The translations under genes and the position numbers were made by a program. 5,223 nt of DNA, from NCBI GenBank assembly GCA_904501765.1, contig CAJGCM010000154.1, positions 1-5,223 on the forward strand, given 5' to 3'. This DNA is from an uncultured Clostridia bacterium. Lineage in GTDB: Bacteria; Bacillota; Clostridia; Oscillospirales; CAG-272. Below, in pieces: positions 1 through 4,722 of this stretch (positions are counted from its first letter, which is position 1; the number at the start of each line of letters is the position of its first letter). The notes beneath the pieces are model-generated. The model was given only the letters and a program-made list of their open reading frames with translations. It searched no databases and had not been told where the DNA came from.

Positions 1-59
1 GGTAGAGCAGAGGACTGAAAATCCTCGTGTCGTTGGTTCGATTCCGACCGGAGGCACCA
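1..59 (+). tRNA. tRNA-Phe (GAA), 5' end cut by window edge
   Basis: This is the 3' part of a phenylalanine tRNA. The anticodon stem GAGGA/TCCTC (10-14 with 22-26) encloses the loop CTGAAAA, which puts anticodon GAA at 17-19. The T arm follows (GTTGG, loop TTCGATT, CCGAC, with one G-U pair), then the acceptor strand CGGAGGC, discriminator A56 and an encoded CCA at 57-59. About 17 bases of the 5' side (acceptor strand and start of the D arm) lie outside the window. Only 4 bases separate it from the next tRNA, so the two are processed from one transcript. Confidence 0.95.
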
Positions 60-63
60 TTCC

Positions 64-139
64 GCGGATTTAGCTCATTTGGTAGAGCGCCACCTTGCCA
101 AGGTGGAGGTGGCGGGTTCGAGCCCCGTAATCCGCTCCA
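64..139 (+). tRNA. tRNA-Gly (GCC)
   Basis: This is a complete 76-base glycine tRNA. The acceptor stem GCGGATT (64-70) pairs with AATCCGC (129-135). The anticodon stem CCACC/GGTGG (90-94 with 102-106) holds loop TTGCCAA with anticodon GCC at 97-99. The T loop is TTCGAGC, the discriminator is T136 and CCA is encoded at 137-139. It is the last gene of the tRNA cluster. Its last 16 bases plus 6 bases of flank recur exactly at 349-370, which makes its 3' end a possible past integration or duplication point. Reading frames through this gene and its flank are artefacts. Confidence 0.97.
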
Positions 140-145
140 AAAATA
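124..145 (+). repeat. Direct repeat, copy 1 (tRNA-Gly 3' end)
   Basis: This is the first copy of a 22-base exact repeat that starts CCCGTAATCCGC in the T arm and acceptor strand of the intact tRNA-Gly and runs 6 bases past its CCA. The second copy is at 349-370, so the period is 225 bases. Duplication of a tRNA 3' end is the classic footprint of integration at a tRNA gene, but tandem tRNA duplication would give the same picture. Confidence 0.85.
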
Positions 146-180
146 GCACTTGCCGTAAGGCGAGTGCTTTTTGTTTTTTT
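145..180 (+). terminator. Rho-independent terminator of the tRNA cluster
   Basis: The stem AGCACTTGCC (145-154) pairs with GGCGAGTGCT (159-168) around a GTAA loop (GNRA type), followed by a T-rich tract to 180. It lies 5 bases after the CCA of tRNA-Gly and so ends the tRNA transcript. The hairpin is nested in a wider inverted repeat: GCTCCAAAAA (134-143, the tRNA tail) is the exact complement of TTTTTGGAGC (176-185). Confidence 0.88.
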
Positions 181-348
181 GGAGCAGACCAGGGGCATCG
201 AAGCCCGCCAAAAGCCTTGCGGCTTTGGGTTCGAGTTCTGTCCGTTCGTGTGTCGAAATTCGTCGCTGCCGCAAGCTCGGCTCGAATTTCTCGCACTCTG
301 CGGACTTCGCTTTGAGAAAACGCTTATTAACCGTTTTCTCTTAGCTCA
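181..348. other. Non-coding palindrome-rich segment between the tRNA-end repeats
   Basis: I see no credible gene here. Three inverted repeats fill the stretch. (1) 198-234 has an outer TCGAA/TTCGA stem and an inner stem AAAGCC/GGCTTT around TTGC. (2) GAAATTCG (255-262) pairs with CGAATTTC (283-290), with GCCG/CGGC (268-271 with 278-281) nested inside. (3) GAGAAAACG (314-322) pairs with CGTTTTCTC (332-340) around a 9-base loop. A T-loop-like GGGTTCGAG at 227-235 resembles the tRNA-Gly T arm. The segment could be a small dispersed repeat, a decayed tRNA block or a structured RNA. Open frames across it are low-complexity artefacts and continue through tRNA-Gly on the other strand. Confidence 0.55.
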
Positions 349-364
349 CCCGTAATCCGCTCCA
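341..364 (+). pseudogene. Internally deleted tRNA-Gly remnant
   Basis: TTAGCTCA (341-348) equals bases 70-77 of tRNA-Gly (end of the acceptor strand and start of the D arm). It is followed without a gap by CCCGTAATCCGCTCCA (349-364), which equals bases 124-139 of the same tRNA. The result looks like a tRNA-Gly copy that lost the 46 bases corresponding to 78-123, including the anticodon arm. It cannot be a functional tRNA. The 8-base match alone could be chance, but its exact junction with the 3' copy argues for common origin. Confidence 0.55.
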
Positions 365-370
365 AAAATA
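349..370 (+). repeat. Direct repeat, copy 2 (tRNA-Gly 3' end)
   Basis: This is the second exact copy of the 22-base repeat at 124-145. It includes the acceptor strand, CCA and the A-rich tail. A terminator hairpin follows each copy, but the hairpins differ in sequence, so identity stops at the repeat boundary. Confidence 0.85.
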
Positions 371-400
371 AACCGTTTCGAAAGAAGCGGTTTATTTTTT
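366..400 (+). terminator. Rho-independent terminator
   Basis: A 14-base-pair stem (366-379 with 384-397, one G-U pair) closes a GAAA tetraloop and ends in a T run at 395-400. Being A-rich on the left and T-rich on the right, it can work in both directions. It separates the tRNA region from the hairpin array, so the array should receive little transcription from the tRNA promoter. Confidence 0.85.
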
Positions 401-402
401 AT

Positions 403-596
403 CCAAACCGCAGGTTTGGTATATCATCACGCTTTTGCGTGAATATCATCCGCTTTGACGAGCATATCTCGCCAAAGCGAGTATATCATCACGGCGCAGC
501 CGTGCATACCTTTTCCTGCGGTTTGATGATATACAACACTGCGTGTTGGTGATATGCAATTCCTATGGAATTGATGATATCCAAGCCTGCGGCTTG
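403..596. repeat. Array of about nine short hairpins with conserved linkers
   Basis: Short inverted repeats of 5-7 base pairs recur about every 23 bases: CCAAACC/GGTTTGG (403-419, loop GCA), CACGC/GCGTG (428-441), a degenerate unit near 451-463, CTCGC/GCGAG (468-481), CACGGC/GCCGTG (490-504, loop GCA), a degenerate unit centred near 518, CAACAC/GTGTTG (534-548, loop TGC), CAATTCC/GGAATTG (557-573, loop TAT) and CAAGCC/GGCTTG (582-596, loop TGC). Arms differ between units, but the linker is conserved: ATATCATC at 421, 443 and 483 in the left half, and its complement GATGATAT at 525 and 573 (GTGATAT at 549) in the right half. CAAACCGCAGG (404-414) also pairs perfectly with CCTGCGGTTTG (515-525). 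This is neither a CRISPR array nor coding sequence. Its position directly upstream of the four-helix-bundle gene suggests a functional link, which is inference. Confidence 0.85.
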
Positions 597-622
597 ATTT
601 AAGTTAGATTGTGTGATATAAT
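594..622 (+). promoter_or_regulatory. Promoter of the four-helix-bundle operon
   Basis: The -35 box TTGATT (594-599) is 17 bases from a perfect -10 box TATAAT (617-622), which is preceded by TGA, an extended -10 element. The -35 box overlaps the right arm of the last array hairpin (582-596), and the -10 sits in a linker-like GATAT. A start near 629 would leave a leader of only about 14 bases, so the array would lie outside this transcript. Confidence 0.75.
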
Positions 623-642
623 ATATCCAATGAGGTGATGTT

Positions 643-1008
643 ATGCCCAAAAACTACTTACTAATTTATTCCGAGCAGCTTGCTACTTCCATAGAATTGA
701 TGTGTCAAAACATAAAAGCGCCTTCTAACACTCTTTTTCAAATTCGTAAAAGTTCGAGCAGTGTATATGCAAACATTCGTGAAGCAAATTACGGTCAAAG
801 TAAAGCCGATATGCTTTCCAAATTTGAAATTGCTCTCAAAGAGTGTAGCGAGACAGAGGGGTGGTTACAGTTGCTATTTAACACAAATAGCATAGATGTG
901 GAAACATATAAAGAATACCGCAACATTTGTGGACGAATCAGGCGAATGCTTATTTCAAGCTGTAAAACACTAAAAGGACATAAGAATATTTTTGATGGCA
1001 GTGATTAA
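643..1008 (+). CDS. Four-helix-bundle protein (23S rRNA IVP / Avd-like family)
   Basis: The product is a 121-residue helical protein of the family annotated as four helix bundle or 23S rRNA intervening-sequence protein, related in fold to the Avd accessory protein of diversity-generating retroelements. Four helices are predictable by eye at about 8-24, 28-51, 53-80 and 85-112. The family signature is the end of helix 2, SSSSVYANIREA (37-48), followed by a helix-3 pattern of acidic and small residues around FEIALKECSETEGWL (61-75). The length is normal for the family, with an extra polar tail. The start is fixed by AGGTGAT (633-639) four bases upstream and by a strong promoter at 594-622. The downstream gene follows after 42 bases and is probably co-transcribed. 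Members form ring oligomers and some bind nucleic acid; no reverse transcriptase or 23S gene is present here, so the role is unknown. Family assignment is fairly sure, function is not. Confidence 0.85.
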   Translation: MPKNYLLIYSEQLATSIELMCQNIKAPSNTLFQIRKSSSSVYANIREANYGQSKADMLSKFEIALKECSETEGWLQLLFNTNSIDVETYKEYRNICGRIRRMLISSCKTLKGHKNIFDGSD

Positions 1009-1050
1009 AAATCAGCAAATAAACATGCAAAACAGCAGAGGAGAATATTT

Positions 1051-1422
1051 ATGTGGGACTGTTCAAATGGCACAAGGCTGGAAAATGCGCACGCATCGAT
1101 GCATCATAAAATTGCAGAAATGGTTTCCAAATTAGGAACGAAAGAGATTTCGTTGGAAGAATTAGAAGATATAGCCAAAGCCCTTCGCGAAAAGTTCGAA
1201 GAGGAGCTTTTGAAAAACGAAGAAGAAATCATTGAATTTCTCAAGAAAAACAGGCTTGAAATCGAAGCTCATTGGAAGGCAATTATTGAGCATTTTAACA
1301 GCAAGGCTATCTATCAGGCTATATTTGATTATTATGCTCGCAACTTTTACAGTCGTTCAAGAGGCGAAATTATAGAGATATGTGAAAGAATTACCGAAAA
1401 GAAATTCGATATTCTTATTTGA
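1051..1422 (+). CDS. Small charged helical protein, unknown function
   Basis: I do not recognise this 123-residue protein. It is preceded by GAGGAG (1038-1043), 7 bases before the ATG, which supports this start over the in-frame Met17 and Met24. The first 15 residues are polar. From about residue 33 to 83 the sequence is almost entirely Glu, Lys and Leu/Ile helix (for example FEEELLKNEEEIIEFLKK, 49-66) and probably forms a coiled coil. An aromatic patch follows (YQAIFDYYARNFY, 88-100), then a last amphipathic helix to the end. There is no signal peptide, membrane segment, Cys pair or catalytic motif. It lies 42 bases after the four-helix-bundle gene with no promoter or terminator between, so the two form an operon and might form a complex. 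The gene ends before a strong shared terminator. Confidence 0.75.
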   Translation: MWDCSNGTRLENAHASMHHKIAEMVSKLGTKEISLEELEDIAKALREKFEEELLKNEEEIIEFLKKNRLEIEAHWKAIIEHFNSKAIYQAIFDYYARNFYSRSRGEIIEICERITEKKFDILI

Positions 1423-1512
1423 CCGATGCACCGCTTACGTATCGTTTTACTTTCCTTTTTCATTTGCGCACCGCTTTAGTATAAAGAAATCCTTCCCAAA
1501 ATGTAAAAAATT

Positions 1513-1556
1513 AAAGCCCTGCTGTGCTTTGCGATACGTTACAGCAGGGCTTTTTT
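1513..1556. terminator. Bidirectional terminator between converging genes
   Basis: A perfect 13-base-pair stem, AAAGCCCTGCTGT (1513-1525) with ACAGCAGGGCTTT (1541-1553), has a 15-base loop and T's to 1556 on the plus strand. An A run at 1505-1510 gives the U tract on the minus strand. It serves both the two-gene operon ending at 1422 and the ABC gene ending at 1597. The rest of 1423-1596 holds nothing else of note except a small hairpin CGCC-TTGC-GGCG at 1575-1586. Confidence 0.9.
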
Positions 1557-1596
1557 ATTTCATTTTGTTTTTTTCGCCTTGCGGCGTCTTAATTAA

Positions 1597-4347
1597 TTAC
1601 TCTGTTCTGAGCGCAACCACAGGATCCTTCTTTGCTGCGCTTGAAGCGGGGATAAGTCCTGAGATTGAGGTAAGGGCAACGCTGAGTATAACAAGGAGTA
1701 TTGCCTGTTCAATAGGCAGCGCTGCAATGCTTGCATATCCGATAAGAGGCTTCAGGATAAGGTTCACCGCCACGGAAATAGCGTAGGTGACGGCAATGCC
1801 GAACACACCTGCAAGCAGACCTATAATAAAGGTTTCCGCATTGAACAGGTGGCTGACGTCCTTCTTTCTTCCTCCAAGGGACCTGATAACACCGATTTCC
1901 TTGACACGCTCCACCACTGACACGTAAGTGATAATGCCTATCATAACCGTGGAAACCACCAGAGAGATAGAGGTGAATGCAATAAGCGCATAGGAAATTA
2001 TGTCTATCATTGTATTTATCATATTGATAACAAGCTCAAGAGCATCGGTGTAGGTAACGTCTGTTCTGTCCTCACGGGATACGGTTTTATCGTCGACCTT
2101 GATGCTACCCTCGCCGTTCCAGGCGTCAAGATAATCGGTAACAAGGTCCTTATCGTCAAAGGAAACGGGGAAGATGGACATTTTATTTGCAACGTCGTTT
2201 CCTCCAAGGTTACGAATGAATCTTTCCTTCATATCGGCGTGGTCGAAGGTTGAATTTCCTTCGCCCCCGGTCATAGAGCCCATCATATCATTAATGGTCA
2301 TAGCGGGGCCTATGGCGCCGAATGCCTTTTTGGGAGCGTCAAAGCCTTCGTAGTTATATTCGTATTGATAAGCAATATAGTACTTCGCCATAGCGGTGGC
2401 GGTATTGGTATCTGTTTCGTCAATACCCTCGATGTATTCAAAAATCTTTGAGTCGCGGTTCTCTGCAAGGATATGCTCGGTAAGAGCCTCGGTATAATAT
2501 ATACCGGTTCTTATAGAGCCGTAATTGACATTGTCCTTGGGAGTCAGTATTCCGACAACCTCAAGCTCAACCGAGCCGTCGCTTGAAAAATCGTCGGCAA
2601 TATGGTTATAAGTCTGGGTCGTTATCTCTCCAATCATAGGATAGTTAACCGTGGTTTCCCCGAAAACGGTATCGTTGGGGTACCAGGCAAATTTTTTGCC
2701 GAGAAGCTCCTCGTAAGAGAATGAGTCGCGGTAAAGAGCCTCGTCGTATTTTCCGTCCTCGCTGGTAGCCTTATGAACTATCTCTATAAATTCCTCTTGG
2801 GTATAGAAGCCGAACCTTGCAAGAAGCAGGTCGGAAAGCTCGTCGTTAGGGTCAAGAACCAGAACTATCTCGCCCTTGCTTTCAGCGAGTCTGCTGCCTT
2901 CGCCCACAAGGTCGTACTGAGAGAGCAGATAATCCTTGTTATTCGGCAGCTGCTTCAGGTTAGGAGCAAGAGCTGTGATATAGCTTGCGTAATCCTTGAA
3001 CTCGGTTTCCTTGAGAAGGGAGGTGTATATTTGCGTAAGAGCGCTGACGGAAATCATTTGCGCCTTCGAATCCGCATTTTCACGGAATTCGGCGAATATA
3101 TTGGCATTAAGGTCTATGCCGTAATCAAGAAGGAGCGCATTGTAATATTCCTTCGGCATATTCTTTACGTAATTAACGTAATCCCTTGTTATAGTGTTCT
3201 CCACCATAACGGTATCGATATCCTTGCCCATCTCCGCTATGTATTCTACGATAGAGGAAATGTATACACGGTTCGGGTCCTTTATGATTTCCACCTTGTC
3301 TTCAAGGTCCATCATTCCCGAAAGGGCGTCAAGGTCGTAGGCGGTTTCGGTTATCTGTATCGGGTTTCCCGACAGCATATCGTCCTGCATTGAAGCAACG
3401 TAGCCCTTGATACCCGCTGAAAAGGCAAGAACCATCGCAATACCGATGATGCCTATGGAGCCTGCGATGCCAACCATTATCGTTCTGCCCTTTTTGGAAA
3501 TAAGGTTCTTAAGGGAAAGCATAAAGGCGGTGAAGAAGGACATTTTCGCCTTTTCCTTCTTTTTTCTCTTGGTCTTTTTTCCCTCTGCCAGAAGAGCCTC
3601 TGCCTCTTCTTTTTCACGAGCCTCGGCGGCCGCAGATAAAGCGGCGCATTCAGCCTCCTCGTCCTCGGCGGAGAAGGGGTTTGTATCCTCTACAATTTCA
3701 CCGTCAAGCAGTCTTACTATACGGCTGGAATACTGTTCTGCAAGCTCGGGGTTATGAGTTACCATAATTACAAGACGCTCTTCGGAAATTTCCTTGATAA
3801 GGTCCATTATCTGAACGCTTGTCTGTGTATCAAGAGCACCTGTAGGCTCGTCCGCAAGAAGTATCTCGGGGTCGTTGACAAGAGCTCTCGCTATGGCAAC
3901 TCTCTGGCACTGACCGCCTGAGAGCTGGTTTGGGCGCTTGTAATATTGATTTGAAAGCCCAACTCTGTCAAGAGCGTTCTTCGCTCTTCTTATTCTTTCT
4001 TCCCTCGGGATTCCCGCAATCGTTAAAGCTAACTCTACGTTGCCGAGAACGGTCTGGTGAGGAATCAGGTTATAGCTCTGGAATATGAAACCGACTCTGT
4101 GGTTTCTGTAAACGTCCCAGTCCTTGTCTTTAAATGATTTTGTGCTTCGACCGTTAATCACCAAATCACCGTCGGAATATTTGTCAAGTCCGCCTACTAT
4201 GTTGAGAAGCGTGGTTTTTCCGCAACCGGAGGGGCCGAGGATTGAAACAAATTCGGATTTTCTGAAGGAAATGTCAATACCCTTCAGCGCATGTACGGTT
4301 TCCGACGAGGTGACGTAGTCTTTCTTTATGCCCTTTAATTTTAGCAT
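1597..4347 (-). CDS. ABC transporter, fused ATPase and FtsX/MacB-type permease
   Basis: This 916-residue membrane protein joins a MacB/LolD-type ATPase to one FtsX-type permease. The ATPase (about 1-222) shows Walker A GPSGCGKT (38-45), Q-loop Gln90, signature LSGGQ (142-146), Walker B ILLADE (162-167) and H-loop His198. An Ala/Glu- then Lys-rich linker (222-268) leads to TM1 (about 293-313). An extracellular domain of roughly 470 residues follows, then TM2-TM4 (about 784-811, 840-865, 879-900) and the usual ending DPVVALR. It should work as a homodimer. The topology is that of MacB, but the outer domain is about twice the MacB size. Such proteins are mechanotransmitters acting on peptides, lipoproteins or wall enzymes at the cell surface; the substrate here is unknown. 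The start is MLKL at 4347, with GGGTGAT four to five bases upstream; a 37-codon in-frame extension upstream lacks a good ribosome site. It stands alone, convergent with the 643-1422 operon and divergent from hpf. Confidence 0.93.
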   Translation of the reverse strand: MLKLKGIKKDYVTSSETVHALKGIDISFRKSEFVSILGPSGCGKTTLLNIVGGLDKYSDGDLVINGRSTKSFKDKDWDVYRNHRVGFIFQSYNLIPHQTVLGNVELALTIAGIPREERIRRAKNALDRVGLSNQYYKRPNQLSGGQCQRVAIARALVNDPEILLADEPTGALDTQTSVQIMDLIKEISEERLVIMVTHNPELAEQYSSRIVRLLDGEIVEDTNPFSAEDEEAECAALSAAAEAREKEEAEALLAEGKKTKRKKKEKAKMSFFTAFMLSLKNLISKKGRTIMVGIAGSIGIIGIAMVLAFSAGIKGYVASMQDDMLSGNPIQITETAYDLDALSGMMDLEDKVEIIKDPNRVYISSIVEYIAEMGKDIDTVMVENTITRDYVNYVKNMPKEYYNALLLDYGIDLNANIFAEFRENADSKAQMISVSALTQIYTSLLKETEFKDYASYITALAPNLKQLPNNKDYLLSQYDLVGEGSRLAESKGEIVLVLDPNDELSDLLLARFGFYTQEEFIEIVHKATSEDGKYDEALYRDSFSYEELLGKKFAWYPNDTVFGETTVNYPMIGEITTQTYNHIADDFSSDGSVELEVVGILTPKDNVNYGSIRTGIYYTEALTEHILAENRDSKIFEYIEGIDETDTNTATAMAKYYIAYQYEYNYEGFDAPKKAFGAIGPAMTINDMMGSMTGGEGNSTFDHADMKERFIRNLGGNDVANKMSIFPVSFDDKDLVTDYLDAWNGEGSIKVDDKTVSREDRTDVTYTDALELVINMINTMIDIISYALIAFTSISLVVSTVMIGIITYVSVVERVKEIGVIRSLGGRKKDVSHLFNAETFIIGLLAGVFGIAVTYAISVAVNLILKPLIGYASIAALPIEQAILLVILSVALTSISGLIPASSAAKKDPVVALRTE

Positions 4348-4372
4348 AATCACCCTTCTTTCGTAAAATATA

Positions 4373-4402
4373 TTAATACAGCTTATTTTAACATCAAAAC
4401 AA
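4373..4402 (-). promoter_or_regulatory. Possible promoter of the ABC transporter gene
   Basis: On the minus strand TTGTTT (4402-4397) is followed after 18 bases by TATTAA (4378-4373), about 25 bases before the start codon region. Other AT-rich hexamer pairs nearby (for example TTGATG with TAATAT, 16-base spacing) fit about as well, so the exact boxes are uncertain. Confidence 0.35.
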
Positions 4403-4500
4403 GTGCAAGTTGTGAACATTCTTTTTCTAAAAGAAATAATTTTTGTTAAAAATTTCACTCATGATTTTACCATAGCACCTGCGTCGGATTTTGTAGGGTT

Positions 4501-4550
4501 TTGTCCACCATTGTGAAAAAATTAATCCACACTCAGTGAATTGTGTATAA
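4501..4550. promoter_or_regulatory. Cluster of DnaA-box-like 9-mers
   Basis: Four 9-mers resembling the DnaA box TTATNCACA fall within 50 bases: TTGTCCACC (4501-4509, two mismatches), TTTTTCACA on the minus strand (4520-4512, fits TTWTNCACA), TAATCCACA (4523-4531, one mismatch) and TTATACACA on the minus strand (4550-4542, perfect). An A/T-rich stretch follows to about 4600. The last box overlaps a TATAAT at 4546-4551. This may be a DnaA-controlled region or only chance in AT-rich DNA; neighbouring genes do not suggest the chromosomal origin. Confidence 0.35.
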
Positions 4551-4586
4551 TTTTCAAAAAAATCACGAAAAAAATTGCAAAAACTA

Positions 4587-4615
4587 TTTATTTTTACCAA
4601 AAAATGTGTTACAAT
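4587..4615 (+). promoter_or_regulatory. Promoter of hpf (extended -10)
   Basis: The -10 box TACAAT (4610-4615) is preceded by TGT, giving an extended -10. The -35 position (TTTATT, 4587-4592, 17-base spacing) is weak, which is common when the -10 is extended. The expected start near 4622 falls at the base of the long leader stem, so the RNA would fold from its first nucleotides. Confidence 0.6.
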
Positions 4616-4619
4616 AGTA

Positions 4620-4722
4620 TTGCAAAGCTGCGCCGCTTGCGATAGCAGAGTCACCGTGGCTTTTAGCGGGTCGCTTTTGCAAAAAAACATGAAAGGGTTC
4701 CTTTTGGAACAAAGGTGGTCTT
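4620..4722 (+). promoter_or_regulatory. Structured 5' leader of hpf
   Basis: About 100 bases separate the predicted start from the ATG. TTGCAAAGC (4620-4628) pairs with GCTTTTGCAA (4673-4682) with one bulge. CCGCT (4633-4637) pairs with AGCGG (4665-4669) inside it. Then come an A run and a hairpin GTTCC-TTTT-GGAAC (4697-4710) directly before the ribosome site AAGGTGG (4712-4718). CCTTT (4700-4704) could instead pair with AAAGG (4711-4715) and hide that site. Structured RNAs named raiA occur upstream of this gene family in Firmicutes; whether this leader is one cannot be decided by eye. Confidence 0.5.

Noticed and set aside
75..315. Open reading frames on both strands across tRNA-Gly and its flank (about 73-78 codons)
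   Set aside because: They read through an intact tRNA and palindromic DNA, lack ribosome sites, and the minus-strand product is the familiar artefact produced by translating a tRNA gene.
403..596. CRISPR array
   Set aside because: The constant element is only about 8 bases and the variable parts are themselves palindromes; units of 23 bases are too short and no cas gene is visible.
643..1008. Avd protein of a diversity-generating retroelement
   Set aside because: No reverse transcriptase, template repeat or variable repeat is found in the window; only the fold family is shared.
1428..1476. Direct repeat GCACCGCTT twice, 40 bases apart
   Set aside because: Nine bases with no further structure; probably chance in a short intergenic spacer.
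1382..1786. Plus-strand open frame of 134 codons
   Set aside because: It overlaps the end of the gene at 1051-1422, the terminator and the 3' end of the ABC gene, and its composition is that of an antisense shadow.
2773..3393. Plus-strand open frame of 206 codons inside the ABC gene
   Set aside because: It is antisense to a well-supported coding region with clear ABC motifs and has no ribosome site or recognisable domain.
4348..4458. 37-codon N-terminal extension of the ABC protein
   Set aside because: The start at 4347 has a good GGGTGAT ribosome site and begins exactly at the usual ATPase start; the extension lies in the promoter region.
4501..4600. Chromosomal replication origin
   Set aside because: DnaA-like boxes are few and mostly imperfect, and neither dnaA, dnaN nor other origin-linked genes are seen beside it.
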